DNA of 64,000 bases from Diphasiastrum complanatum (lineage: Eukaryota > Streptophyta > Lycopodiopsida > Lycopodiales > Lycopodiaceae): positions 36,263,648-36,327,647 of the forward strand of contig CM055101.1 in the NCBI GenBank assembly GCA_029204225.1. The letters run 5' to 3'. Both the position numbers and the translations under genes were made by a program. Every line of letters starts with the position of its first letter. The stretch's first letter is position 1. The notes below the pieces were generated by a model. It did not search any database and was not told the origin of the DNA. It saw only the letters and a list, made by a program, of their open reading frames with translations. This document shows, piece after piece, positions 35,190 to 48,545 of this stretch.

Positions 35190-35565
35190 TGAAATTTGAT
35201 CCTTCCATAATGCTCTCATCAACGCAAGCCAACTCATCATTCAATGTTGTCAATCTCAATATAAAAGTATTTGGACTTTCTTCATTCTTTTGCAAACAAG
35301 AAAAGATTTGTCTTCTTAGAGTCAACACTCTAGAAGTAGAGTTGGATTCATAAACCTTCTTCAATCAATCCCAAGCATCCTTTGATGAAGTGCACTTACC
35401 AACTTCCTTGAGAAGCTCATTGGTAACATTCATTTTTATCATGTGTAGAGCCCTTTTGGTCCTCTTGTCATACCTCACTTGATCTTGTTGTATTGCTGGT
35501 CTCTCCTCCAAATCTACAACAATATCTAAAACATCATTCATCTCAAGAAGTGATTCCATCCGTGT
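35190..35565 (-). pseudogene. Copia gag fragment
   Basis: Minus strand 35559-35365 reads MESLLEMNDVLDIVVDLEE, then KRTKRALHMIKMNVTNELL and CTSSKDAWD. After a stop the same frame continues with KKVYESNSTSRVLTLRRQIF and FILRLTTLNDELACVDESI. This is the Copia Gag (UBN2-type) core and resembles Copia-1 Gag (KMRMESILILQDMMDIV; RALLTLRNQIFQS-like). No protease or later domains follow; an isolated remnant. Confidence 0.8.
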
Positions 35566-36609
35566 TGCTTCTATATTTCAAAGAAAGCTTGAACAACACT
35601 GAATATGTTACAGCCAAAAATGGAGGCGTAACTTGGATGCCCGATATCATTCGCTCTGTTGGCGGAGCATCACATAGAGTGCGTGATGAAGATGTATTTA
35701 TACACTACATCCATGTATTTAATTACAATAAATGCTTGTCATCTAACTAAGTACTTCGTTGTACTTAGGAAGTAGTTGACTTATAATGACATTTGTACAA
35801 TGTGTACATAAGTTAATGATCTCCTTTGGGAGACTCATATAGTGGTGCTTGTCGCAACCGCATGCTGACTGCAACTGTAGTTGTTGCGATATTCTGCGGT
35901 GGCTAGGTGCAGAGTCTTGGCTGCCTTGCAATGCCTTACCAGTTGGTCTTCACATAATGACCATAGCGTTGACTCTGCGGTGCTTTGGCGGTTCCTTGCG
36001 GTGCCTTGGCGGTAGTTTCGGTCAAATGTCTCGAAGTCATCGGAATGCACAAGTTGTCACATTCCTCATATCTTTCGCATTTTGGAAAAATGCAACAATG
36101 AACTTGGAACTGCTATTTCGTCGAAGTAGACAGGCACTTTGCATTTTTCGCCTTTCGAAAAAATGCGAACTGTGTGAAAAACAGTTCAATTCTGCAGACT
36201 ACTGTGAAGATAGTGTATTTTTGCAGACTTGTTCAAAATGGGGATTTGTTAAAGTTGTTGAAGATGGCCAGGTCATTAATGTCTTTCAAATGACTTGACT
36301 TAACATTGGAATGTGAAAAGAGAATAGGATTGATTACCCTTTAGTCTTTAATCCATGGACGGGTGAAGATCAACCGGTAGTCGTTCTTCGAATAGTTCGG
36401 TTGTCTGAGCTTTGTGATTTCTACAAGTATCAGATGAGCTGACATAGAACCAAAGTAGGTTTCATCTGACCCTAGATCAATGATAAAAAATGTGCAGGAA
36501 GAATCTTGAAAGAGAAACTATCACCAAGGAGGAAACTGTGGACTTAATTTTTAACACCTTTTGGAGCTCAAAACTTTCCTAATGAAGGAAGAACAAAGGC
36601 GGATCCCGA
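35566..36609. other. No recognisable gene
   Basis: Contains a repeated 'gcggtgctttggcggttccttgcggtgcc' type segment near 35975-36015. An open plus frame at 35849-36298 has no known domain. The right end abuts the truncated Copia RT. Confidence 0.35.
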
Positions 36610-37555
36610 GTGATAGCCCTGTATGTTGATGACATGATTGTAGTAGAAAATGACATTCAGTCACTCAAAGCATGCAAGGAGGATTTGAGCAAGGAGTTCG
36701 AAATGAAGGACTTGGGGGAGCTACACTATTGTCTAGACATCCATGTAAAGAGGGACAAGAAATCAAAGGAGATGTGGCTATCTCAAGAGAGGTACATCAG
36801 CAACATAATTGAAAGGTATGGAATGTTTGAGTCAAATCCTTTGGGAGTATCTCTGGATCCAGGGATGAGATTAAGCACAAGGATGTCTGCATTGAGTAAT
36901 GAGGAACAAAAACATATGGACAAATGCCCCTACAGAAACATGATAGGGTCAATTATGTTTGTGATGATATGTACAAGGCCTGATGTGGCTACATCAATTG
37001 GGAAACTAAGGAGATTTAGTGAAAATCCTGGGATCGAGCATTGGAGAGCATGCAAAAGGGTGATCAAGTACTTGAGGGGAGGATCAACTACACTCTACAT
37101 TATACCACCTCGGGAAATGAAATATTAGGCTACACAAATTTTGATTGAGGGGGGAAGGGGTTGTCGATGATAGAAAATCGACCACTGGGTAGAATATATC
37201 AGTGGCGATGTCCTCGACCGAGGTAGAATATATCAGCTTGTGTGAGGGTGCAAAAGAGTATGTATGGATAAAGAACTTTTGCAGAGAGGTTGGCATCAGT
37301 ACCAAGGGCATGGTCATGAAAAATGACAAACAAAGATGCATCTTCCTATGCAAAAATGGGGGATTTCACAAAAGGAGTAAACATATCAAAATGTAGTACC
37401 ATTTTGTCAAGGATTTAGTGCAGAAGAATGCAACAAGCTTAGAGTATTGTCCTAACAAGGATATAGTTGCGGATATGATGACCAAAGCCCTAAACAAGGA
37501 TAGATTTGTGATGATAAGAGATATGATAGGATTGCACATTCATGATCCACCGTGA
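36610..37555 (+). pseudogene. Copia RT palm and RNase H, 5'-truncated
   Basis: Begins at ALYVDDMIVVEND (catalytic YVDD at about 36622-36633). It continues FEMKDLGELHYCLDIHVKR, WLSQERYISNIIERYGM, then the RNase H connection YRNMIGSIMFVMICTRPDVA and EHWRACKRVIKYLRG. It stops at 37128 and resumes with VAMSSTEVEYISLCEGAKE, SKHIKM, ADMMTKALNKDRF and a stop at 37553-37555. At least three breaks. A separate copy from Copia-1 to -3, in plus orientation. Confidence 0.85.
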
Positions 37556-37835
37556 ATTGAGTTGGGGATTATTAGGAATCTTTGTAAATAGATTACAATT
37601 CAGGATGAAACATAGCGGTTATAGTTAGTTAAAAGGGGTCTTTTGTCATGTGAAACGGAAACCCTAAAGTAGTCTCTTCTTGGCATATAAGTAAATAGGT
37701 GTATATGTACATGTCCTATTTTTTGAAATGGTCACACGATTTTGTGAAAGTTTTTTCGTTCTGTGTTTTTCGTATAAGATGTTCATAATGAATGTTGTGT
37801 GATTCTTTGCTTTCATCATTTGCAAGTATAGTTGT
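37556..37835 (+). repeat. Probable 3' LTR remnant of the Copia fragment
   Basis: The purine-rich 'gagttgggga' at about 37559 is followed by TTATTAGGAATC, a possible mutated TG start. A TATA-like 'catataagtaaatag' lies at about 37685. The end is not clear. Assigned mainly from its position after RNase H. Confidence 0.35.
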
Positions 37836-38221
37836 CAATTGATGTATTGCTGCAGCAAGATTGATCTATCAAAAAGACCCAAGCTGGAATCCCGTATTAC
37901 CAACTCCTCTAAAAAATGTCCATGTTTGTACACTCCATGGGGAGGTAAGGATTATAGAGAAATTGACATACCTTCATGTTTTATTTACTTGGAATACTAA
38001 GCATCATCCAAACAAGAAACAACTCGCTTAGAGGAAGTTTTGTCCAAAAAGTAGGTCTTCATAAGAAAAATGTTAAAATACAAAAAAAATGAAAAGCTTT
38101 TAGGCAAAATGGGAAAAATCCCTTGCAAACCAAGCATTGGAGGAACCAAAGCTCATCGCTTTTTATCAAACCATTCTGGGAAATCAACTTAGATCCAATA
38201 CTCGGTTTGGAAAGATGTTAT

Positions 38222-38969
38222 TTTTGCCACACAAGATTTTGAGGACAAAGGAACAACAAGTCTTATAAAGGCTGAAGTTTGGCGAAAGTTTGAAAACATG
38301 GTCAAATTGCTCAAAAAAAAAAAAAACTCTCTGATATTGTCTTGCTAATTGAGAAATCAAAAATTGAGTTTGTGGATGCCATTAAATAAGCTTGGGGTGC
38401 AGACCATATTACACACTACATGGTAAGCAAATCGAGAATGTGAATCTTTGAATTATAATTTCATTGCACTTGTACTGATTTTAAACTAAGTGATCATTAT
38501 GCTAATGCCTGAATCTCTAATATTGCAACATATTTTACGACATCATGCATCATTCTTTGCAAAAACTTATGGCAGTCTAAGTATGTGGTCATCACAAGGA
38601 ATGGAAAAATCACACTGACAAGCAAGAGCAACACTTCATCGAAATATACAACATGGTGGAACATCTTCGAAAAATAGTTACATCATACAACTATTTCAAT
38701 GGTTCTATAGACGTGCTCAAATTCGATACACAAGTAGATCGACAGATTATTCATTATTGCCATTATCAATGTCACTACATTCACAAAAAAGTTGTTATGA
38801 TGAATACAAATCTCAAAGCTCTTCAGGTACTGACACAGGGATGCATCCTTTGTCGCAATCTCTGCCTTTGTCTGACATAACCTGCTCTGGTTGCAAAGGC
38901 ATCCACCTCCACAGTATCCTACAAAGTACAATCGGTGATCACATTTTTGAAAAAAAATTAAAATACTAG
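38222..38969 (+). pseudogene. Unidentified intron-containing gene fragment
   Basis: A protein-like reading can be followed in pieces: ATQDFEDKGTTSLIKAEVW and KFENMVKLLK, DIVLLIEKSKIEFVDAIK, AWGADHITHYM up to a good donor site (ATG|GTAAGC at 38421). It resumes after about 100 bp with HILRHHASFFAKTYGSLSMW and SSQGMEKSH, a TGA, then HRNIQHGGTSSKNSYIIQLF, ending at 38969. The acceptor appears lost ('gcaa' where 'gcag' is needed). The pattern H-x3-H...YGSL...SSQGMEKSH...QHGG looks like a conserved domain, possibly transposase-derived, but I cannot name it. Confidence 0.4.
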
Positions 38970-41940
38970 TTTTGAATAAGACTGTTTGTAAAAGAAATAA
39001 AATATATGTACTAGCAATATATAAGCTTTGCGCCCACAAATTTTTTACTTTTCTTTCAGCTTCTGTTTCGCTTTGACAGTCGATCTCACTTTGTCTCGCT
39101 CTCTCTGATCATCTGTCTTCTACTTGCACATTATGCCATCCAATATCGCAACGACACGAGTCCCACCTTAGAATTCCATAGTTTGGAGCCCGTCTCACGT
39201 CAATTTGATATCACCTCCCGATATCGACATCACGCGATTCTCGCCATACTTCCTGCGAGATCACATCCCTCTCTCACGTTGTTGTGATACCAATGGCTCA
39301 AACCAAGCAAACAACAAGGTTGTCTTTTATTCAGCCAATGTGTCCACCTCCCGAGCCTGTTAAGCATGGGCCAGGGAGAATAGACAGAAACGTGCTCCCT
39401 AGCTTAGGTTGTTGATTCCCAAAACAACTTTCTACCGAGTTGTGATGGAAATCACACAAGGTATGACCACTCATCTTCCATAAGGGGATCTCACTACATT
39501 GGAAGATGTGTATATAGATACATAATGATTTGTTTATAGAAAGCTCGCTTACAATTAAAAATCATCACACTGGATGATGCATAGAAGATATAGATATTAT
39601 AGAAAAATACACAGAAAGGGTCGTTAGTGAAAGGCCACATATATTTTATTGATTTTGTGAACCATGTACATTCTAGAAATTATTTGATACTAAGTATCGA
39701 AGACAATTTTGAACTCATTTGAGACATTATATTCTAGCTTGTTGTTGAAAGTTTTGAAATTTCATTCTGGAAGAGATTTCTTCTTGAACCTGCATATCAG
39801 AACATTACACCACAATTTATGAGAATATAACCAATGTTGAGTATGAAAATGTAATTCAATAGATGCAAGCAAGCTATAGCATATCTATATCTCAATTTTG
39901 CAAATTCTAAATAAGCATCATACCTTAGTGCTAGTATTTATGATTTGTTGCATGTTTGTCATTCGAAGCTTTATGCAATTTCAACAACTTCTATGCCTGT
40001 CTTTAAATCCTTGCACTACAAACGATTCTCTTGTCTTGGTCTTACTTGTCAAAGCAACATGTCAGACCATACTGAAAAAGCACAATTAGAGAGAAAATGG
40101 CACAGAAATAGCAACAAATATTTTATGGTCACGTAAAATGTGTATTAACATTGAAGAGAGGATTAACATATATGTACTAATCTCCCATTGACTCAAAAGA
40201 AAAGAGAATATTTGTTTCTCTATATGGTATCTAAATGTCATTGACGACTTATTAATTATGTACTCGCGCCGATGTCGCCATTACTTCTTTAATCTCATTG
40301 ATCATCTAGGATGTCTGATAACATGTCACCCGTTAAATCACTAGAAATAAACATTGTCGCTGTTCTTTGAACATCACAATTAGCAAAAAAATCTACAAAT
40401 ATTGCAAAAGGCAAAAACCAATGCAATCTATTGATTTTGGAACTTGTGTTATATTTCATGCAGTTCTGAATGTCCATAAAAAATCGTGATTGGAAGCTCT
40501 TTGCTATGGTAAAATATGGAGGAATCCATTCTTCACTTGAAAAAGAGGGTAGCAATATCACTCCAATCTTCCACGTGAACCATTTAAGGGTGGTATGTAA
40601 GATTAATCATAGACGAAAATACAAAAATCCAAAAGTGATCGCAAAGAATGACTTTTATATTGGAGAAGCCCAATATCATAATGAATAATATCTACGATGC
40701 CAGCAAGGGATTGTATTGGTTGCCATTCGACTACGTTTGATGGGTACAAAACCAAAAAAAAAAACAAAAACGTATATAAAGACATGTCACATTACTCGCA
40801 TACACATTTGAGTAATCAAATGTAGAGCTCAAGGTCAAGAAAATTTCATAACTTACAATTGCATTTGAGTCTATCATTTGAACTTTTACTATCCACTTTG
40901 ATTTCTTTATGTATATACATGCTAAACCAAGACCTCTGAAATGGATCGACTGCCAGATGAAACCTTGAAGTCTAAACGCATTGAAGTTTTCTATACACAC
41001 ATGGCATCCAAGAGCCATCAGAGTCTTTTCTATTATAGAAAAAACTGATGCAATATTACTTTGTGGTCTACGACTACAAGAAGCCATCACAAAAGTTATG
41101 CCAAGATGAATAGCAGAGTTTCAAACATAAAGAGGATCATATAAGTATGAGAATAAGATACCAACTTTTAATTCACAACACATTCAAGGTTAAAAACCTA
41201 AAAGGGTCTTCGTAGAAATGCATTAGTTTTTAACAATGGTATTGAGTGTGAAGTCCAGTTTAGCATCATGTGCGTGGTGAGGACATCTCTTGAAAACTAC
41301 CCATATTCTACTCAGCACGCCCGTATTATTTACTATTGATTCAATCCGGAAAAACCAAGTTAAAATGTATACATTCCCTTTGAAGAATCCTTTCATAACA
41401 AAAAAGAGTTAACCTTAATTCCGTAGAATGATAACAAGCATAATCTTGTAGATTATTCATGGCAAGTCTCATATACTTATGTGCTATTCTAAGTAAGGCA
41501 TTGTTCAAGCATTCTATCCCTCATGAAAGACATAAATGCGATATGTAAAAAACTATAGCTCATTCTTATACAAAGAGCATAACTCTTTTCTTCAAAAAAT
41601 TCATACTAAGTTACTTTTGCAAAATTATATATGCAGAACCATCATAATGTCATAAAATTTGAGAAAATAAGCTTTGTGGTAGAGCGCACAACTTCCCCAA
41701 TGGGAGTGCGCCCACATCCTCACATGAAATAGCATTTATGGAGCAGAAAATCGTGGCAATATGGCACATTTTGCCTCAGCAAAAGTGCAACAAGCTATGG
41801 CACAATCATCACTTCATTCAAGAAAAAAAAAACTACCCCAAAATTGGGTGCAAATTCATAGGACCTAGTGCTCTATAGCAGAGAGAAATAGGTTCCCAAA
41901 GAAGCTTCAGAAAGCTTTCTCACAAAGGTCATCATACCAT
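38970..41940. other. Mostly gene-free stretch
   Basis: Apart from the LTR-like segment, the only suggestive piece is 40470-40688 on the plus strand. It contains GSNITPIFHVNHLRV, similar to the PIFHVSxLK end of Gypsy integrases, preceded by 'tttcatgcag'. Too short to assign. Nothing else recognisable. Confidence 0.35.
39294..39560 (-). repeat. Possible LTR with primer site
   Basis: On the minus strand the segment ends '...gaataaaagacaacc...gagcca' and is followed by 'ttggtatcacaacaac', like an LTR end with AATAAA plus a primer site. A TATATACA lies upstream near 39515. The far end is not defined and no coding region follows. Confidence 0.3.
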
Positions 41941-42445
41941 TGGTTAAAATGCAAACAAGATCTGCATAGAAGAGTAGTAATTTCCATCATGAACCTAAAC
42001 AAAAGACCCATAGAGGCAGATCGTTGTTCAACAGTCAAAGAAATACCTACAAGAAGCTTCAACAGTCAATGCAAATGTGAACAACAAAGATTTGATGTAG
42101 GAGAGCAGGAGCTAGTTGTTGTAGAGAGGGAGAGAAGAAAAGAAAGCAATGTTGTAAAAGCCAGAAGTGGAAACATGTTGTACAAGCATCTCCTATTTAT
42201 AGTAGTGAGGCTACCCCAATGGCACTTGGACCAAATGAACTTGGCCACACACTCAATATGCAAATCAAACTCCTCCCTTGATCAAGATTAATGGTAATGA
42301 GCCAATTTTGGCTAGTTTCAAGGGTCTACGTTTCTCCCACACGTTAGGCCAATAATAGAAAAGGGTTCATGCCTCCCTTGACATTTATACACATGCTAAA
42401 AGTGTGGGAAACTTCGGATGAGTAACTAGAACTTGGCCTCCAACA
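41941..42445 (-). repeat. Putative Copia-type LTR
   Basis: Minus strand: TGTTGGAGGCCAAG start at 42445, TATAAATAG at about 42202-42194, CT-rich leader, end '...tttaacca' at 41941. Just upstream is 'atgtggagattta', like a polypurine tract. Just downstream 'atggtatgatgac' resembles a decayed primer site. 505 bp. No coding domains next to it. Confidence 0.4.
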
Positions 42446-43127
42446 ATAAATCTCCACATAGTCAAGTTAAAAGTTACTTATCTTTCACGCGATCTAGCTC
42501 ACTTCTAAAGGACAACAAAAGTGATGTCAATTCCATCTTTGGGTGCTTGTTAGGAATATATAGAGAGGGCAAAGATATACTCTAAACGAGCATCTTATTT
42601 TCTAGGTGTTGTTTGCTTCCTCTTCCTTTTTAAAGTCATGGACAAATTTGTTCTATCCAGAAAAAGATCTCGAGAGGTAGTTGCATGATTTACATGGACA
42701 CTAAGATAACACTCTTTATCATTCAAAATAACAAAATCCTTTAACATTATGCTAACCCTCTTTCCATGCATAGCCAAAAGAACAAAACTTGAGCAAAATA
42801 GTCTTTTGCGACTCCTTGAAGAGTAGTGGTGATGAATCTAACGTACTAACCTAAAGACATTGTTATATTCAACAAAATATATAGGGATCAACAACGTTGT
42901 TGATCTCTACAATCTCTCGTTTTCACTCAACCACACTTGTCTCCTCCCTAGTCTACGACTTATACCATGAGGCAAATGCACTATTGAGGGTTGTTAAGTC
43001 TGCTGGCTTTAGACTTTATATGAGCCGTCATCGTGAATGTAAAAAATGTTTGCAAAGAAACAAAAAAAACACTATCAATTTTGACCACGAGAAAACAAGT
43101 GGCTTGAAGAAAAGATAAGTTTGCTTG
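42446..43127. other. No recognisable gene
   Basis: Short frames only, including 42897-43118 on the plus strand, none with a domain. Confidence 0.4.
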
Positions 43128-43347
43128 AGGGTGAATTGAAAGCAAATTGCTAAAAAAACATGTGTACGTGAAAGCAACATTGCCCTAGTTTCACTTTCGA
43201 GAATGCTGAGGGTTTCTAGATAATATAAAAAAAAATTATAATTATTCTAGGGTGAATTGAAAGCAAATTGCTAAAAAATCATGTGTACGTGAAAGCAACA
43301 TTGCCCTAGTTTCACTTTCAAGAATGCTGAGGGTTTCTAGATAATAT
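43128..43347. repeat. Tandem duplication of 99 bp
   Basis: 43128-43226 and 43249-43347 are almost identical (two to three differences seen), separated by a 22-bp A/T-rich spacer; period 121 bp. Each copy reads 'agggtgaattgaaagcaaat...' to '...ctagataatat'. No coding sense. Confidence 0.9.
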
Positions 43348-45523
43348 GAAAATGAATAATGCACTTGAAAGTAGCGTAATTTTTTGGAGGGTTAAAATTT
43401 TTCGTAAAAAACTAGGTCAAGAAAAATTTGGCATTTATTAAAAATAATTGCATGTGCGAATTGCCACCATGGTGCCACATCTCTTGTCATCCTATTAGTC
43501 CTCGTGGCATATTTGTCCCATCATTAATATGATGTAGCAATTCACACAATGAAGTGACATGTGGCAAATGTTGATCGATACATGTGCAACAGCAAAGCAA
43601 CACATTGCATATCACACAAGAACACTGCCACATTACATTGATGATGGGATATGGACACGACACAAATCCGATGAGAACACAAGGAACCAAGTGCACACAT
43701 GCCAAAAAATAAATACCAAATTTTCCAAACATAATTTCCCACAAAATTTCAAAACTTCCAATATTACCTTCACTCTTACATTCAAATAGCCTCCTTATGT
43801 GAGAAAGAGGTATCTAAGGCTATTTGCAAGCGCAACATTCTTTTATCACAAAGTTCATTCCCCACACTTGAAATCAATATCACGTGTGCGATATCAATTT
43901 GGAGCACATTGTTCATTTCATCCTTACACCACCTATTCCCTTGGGCAAAAAAAACTAATACCATTGGATTTTTTTTAGTTCTACTATTATGGCAAATTTT
44001 GAATCACAATTGTTAGCTTTTTTTTCCAGATTTGGTATCACTGAAAATATTGAGTATTTTAAATTTGTTTGTTCTCCTTGTTTGCTCAATTTGCCTGCAC
44101 TTACTCAAAGTCTAGGAGTAGAGGCCCATTCCTTAGATCTCAAAGTAAATATATGATTTATCATTTGGCTTTAATGAATGTTGACAAGAAAAAAATGAAA
44201 AGCAAAACTTGATAGAATGTTCACCAAACCACATGAAGATTTTCAAGTTTGTAGATTTTTGCCATTATTATTCTCATAAAAGAATTTCTTTCACATCTAA
44301 AGTTAGTTTTTCTTCCAACAATAGATTTGAGATATCCAAAACCGTAGATTTAGATACATACCTTCAAAATACAAATGTGCACCACAACGACTATATAGAT
44401 TTTGATCCTACCCGATTACGACTTCATTTCTTGAATAGCCTTCTTCTTTTGAATATAATTCTAAATCTCTAATTAGTCAACCTTTCTGCTTATAGCATAA
44501 TAAATCTTTTGTTATCTTATTTGATATTTCGACCTTGAATTTACAAAGGTTGAGGCTCTTTGTATTATAGCTAGAGACTTGGATGAGTTCTTTGACTTGA
44601 CATTCTGGTTCCCCGACACCTTGGATAGAAAAATACTCAATTTCCATAACTATTACCATGATCTTTGACTTTGCTCAACCCTAACTTGTAGACTAATATG
44701 TTGCTCAATAGCAAATTCACTACTCTATGTTGGTGCCCTAACTTGTAGATCTCTATATGGCCTAACAACTTGTTAACACCATAATAGGATTGTGTTGTTG
44801 CAATAACAATCCAATGTCCAAAATAAGCTCTTTGGTACCTAACAACATTTTTGACCTCCACAAGCTGATTGTCTTGCACTTGTTATTACCCTTAAACCTT
44901 ATGTAATACTACACAAACAACTTGACCATGTGTACCCTTGACCTTTGAATGTGTATCCTTCACAGATACTCGACTAGGTCAACTTTTGTTCCACCTTACT
45001 TTTAGGATTCTAATGCCCTAATTCATCTAATGACCTAATAAGTCCAATGCCTTCTTTTCCGTCATCAATAAACCATCGTATTGCCCTAACCACTTGTAAC
45101 CAACTTTGACAAAAGAAAAAACTTTGTTCTTTTTCTTTGGAAAAGATTGCATGAGTCATATTCTTTATTATTTTGATTTCTATATGAGGTGTGCAAATAT
45201 GAACATTTTTAACATTCATTCAAATTTAAACCAAATCACATTCCACATCATAATCACCGATTTCTAAAACATCAATTGAGATTCCATCCATATGATTCTT
45301 AATTATACTAGGATAATAATTTTGTCCACATCCATAGAAAATCATTATGAATTATTTTTAGAAACATAAATCTACAAATAGTTAAGATGTGAAAAGCATA
45401 AAATTTGTGTATTACTATAATATATGTGTATGGCATGATTGAAAAAGTATATAACCATTCAAAAACATAAATTTACAAAAACTTTAAACGTGAGGAGCAT
45501 AGAATTTGTGTGTTGTTAATATA

Positions 45524-45524
<1 letters not shown>
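43348..45524. other. Gene-free stretch
   Basis: AT-rich; only short frames with no recognised domain on either strand. Confidence 0.4.

Positions 45525-45560
<36 letters not shown>
45525..45560. repeat. (TG)18 microsatellite
   Basis: Pure TG dinucleotide run of 36 bp. Confidence 0.97.
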
Positions 45561-45563
<3 letters not shown>

Positions 45564-48545
45564 ATAAATATATATAGATTGCATGATAAAAAAAAGTATA
45601 TCTGTATTTGAAAGCCCACTTGCTCCCACATTTTGTTTTCTTATTGTACGCTAAAGTTGAAATCTTGAAGGTAAAAACTTTTCTTTTAGGTTAAAAACTC
45701 TTCTAGGTTCGAACTTTTCTTGGAAAGAATCAAATTTCTGTTGAAAACTCAAATGTTAAATTGTTGCTACTGATACTAAATACAGAAACAATGGGAGATG
45801 GGAGATGCCCTGAACCTATGCAGATTCTACTCATTTTGAAAAATTTCGAAAAATATTTTTACAAGTTATACTAACGAAAAACTTCCACCCAGTGTTGGAC
45901 TAAAGTTTCCCAAAAACAAAACAAAAGATTCATAATTTCAATGTGAACCTAGAATCCATTCAAGAACATTCTAATCACAATTTGTTGCGACTGTGCTTCA
46001 GAGACGATGGCCTTCTACGGAAAAACAAGTTTCTATTGTTCTTTGCAGTATCCCAGGCGATTTAATCTCTAAATATTTGAGTCTTATAAACGGCAGGGTC
46101 TTCTATTGTTCATTGGATTAAGCAACTCTTTACATGAGCCCAATTGCCAAATGTAGGTTACTAGATTTGAATGACTTTTGTAGTAATGGAAACTTGTACA
46201 CTAGTGAAAGTAATATATTAGGTAGCATGCTCTTTGAAGTAGCATCAAAACAGCGTAGGTGCTGAGAATCAATAACGCATAGATGTCACCACTTTCTCTT
46301 ATATGGAATAATGATTACTGTTAACCATACATGTATATGCAGAAATTCAAATGATCCTACACATCATACACGTAACTATTGTGACCTTAGAAGTCATGTG
46401 GGTGACTAAAGATGGCATGCATATGATAGTTAACAGTTCGCATGTATCGATGAAAAGGTGGAGAATAAAAATTATGAAAATTTCTCTTTACTAAAAAAGG
46501 CATTCACTTTGTTGTGGCTATTATATGTGTTGGCTAAGGCTTATATGAGATTTGATAGTATGGAACGATGTGCTCGCACAATCGATTGTACAGAATTGGT
46601 GTAATCTTGATTTCCTCTGTGCAAACAATTGTCCATGTCCTATCAAAGGATCCCATATTGAGATCAAAACCAATGATGGCATTATTAGCATTGAAAGATT
46701 AACATGAATGCAATGCAGATCACTTATGAGTCAGTAGCATCTAATAGGCATTATACGATTATATGTATACATCATATTATGGCTGAGAGGATTTAAAACA
46801 CCAACCTACATGTTATTTTTCTAAAGCACTAGCAAAATTTAATCAGTAAGATGATAAAATGACATAACGAGAAGGCTTGTAGACAATTTGGAGGGGCCAT
46901 GCAACGTAATAATTGTCCCAATTTATGCACATGCACAAGGAAAGACCAGTGTTGTAAAACGCAAGAGAGTAACAAACTGCACGACAAAATCATAGAACTA
47001 CTGAACAAAATGGCAAGGATGAGATAAGGGAAAGTAGGCTGATAAGCTTCACATATGTCACCACAGAGACTACAGACAAATGAGACAGACAAATGACGCC
47101 GAATATTTGGTGATGACTAGGGTACAAAAATCTGCAATTAGTAAGATTAGTAAGCTGAGTAAATCCTCAATAAGTCTCTCCAATGAAGAGATCACACGCG
47201 TTTAAGGAACCCATTCCAATACCAAACAGCAATCATTCAAGAAACAGAACGGAAGATATTGTAACTAAGAAAGATAAGGTATCCAAAAAACCAATCAGAA
47301 ATATTTAGAATTTCAAATAATGCAAGATTGTAGGCCCTTCAGACTCATTATCAAGTACCTCAATGGGGCCAAGGACAAAATAGATATGTTGCAGCTATTA
47401 CACAAGTCCCTTGATGATTGAGAGAAGTGTTGTAGATGACGTATATAGACGCAGGTCAGTAAGTCGTTGGTGATGGAATTGAACCAAGCTGATTAAACAC
47501 GAATGTTAAAGTTTATGGACAATTTGTCATGTGCCCTAGCAATACAGCGAGCAACTTGACAATCTCAAATCTGGCTAAAAAACTGGATTGGACTCCTCGG
47601 GCGAAAAGGATGCTAAGGTTAGCAGGTGATTGCAATGAAAGCTGAAGGCCTTGCAACTAGCAATTTTTTAATCTCAAATTTCATTTGTTTCAGACAGATA
47701 AAATAGGGACGTACATAATGTTGTTGGGAAGACCATAGAATGGGAGGAGGACGTTTGATTGCAGCTAACTATGGCAAGTAGTGGACAATGGTAAATCCTT
47801 ATCCAGATACTCTCAAGAATGAGAACATCAATTCCAAATAACAAATCTAAGTTAAAATGACCACCGAGGACCAAGAGCTCCAAGTGGGACAGTTTTACAA
47901 AATAAGTCCATAACTGAAATTCAAGTAACTTGTGTGGAGTCGATGTTTTTGTTGAAGAGAGCCAATAAGATTATGAGGTTTGGCAGAAATAGAGAAGAGC
48001 AATAAGGGCAAAGCTTATAGACAGCTAATGTCGTCAGTCTGGATTTATCTGTCCACGATCCCATTACTTGAATTTTTTGTAATTCTATGCAGAAAAATCC
48101 CCCCAAGATCTGCCGACATTCCCAAGCCATCAATTTGGTGCTTGTCCTTTAAATGCTCATAAACCAAAAACTCAGAACTGAAGGCACGTGTGATTAGAGG
48201 GTATATGTCCATCAGAAGGAAGAGTTACGTAGAGAATTCAAAGCCAAAGAAAAAGAGGCCCTGCAAAAGCAAGAAAGGTAACAAGGGCACCAGGTGGTTG
48301 ATGGCAAAGCAACTCACTGGTGAGACTGGTATTGAACGAACCTTTGAGTACAACAGCTCCAGAATTGTTTTATTATGTGTTATCAAATATTGGCAACCTA
48401 TCTAGAGACTGATGTTGCTGTCATGATTGACCAAAGGGGCAATGAAGGAGGTCAAGTTGCAAGCCTTTCAGGTTCACGCTGAACCGTGACAAAGGGGAAG
48501 CTGATCTCTCATGCCCCAAGCTATGGACCACAAAAAACTCAATAG
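45561..48545. other. Gene-free stretch
   Basis: No domain, LTR or transposon end was recognised. Short ORFs (for example 48190-48405, Lys-rich) look like chance. Confidence 0.4.

Noticed and set aside
40470-40688. Possible Gypsy integrase end (PIFHVNHLR)
   Set aside because: Nine similar residues only; kept as a remark and not as a gene.
43487-43744. Cys-rich minus-strand ORF
   Set aside because: Two overlapping frames give similar Cys-rich reading from 'gca/aca'-rich sequence; no signal peptide or conserved Cys spacing.
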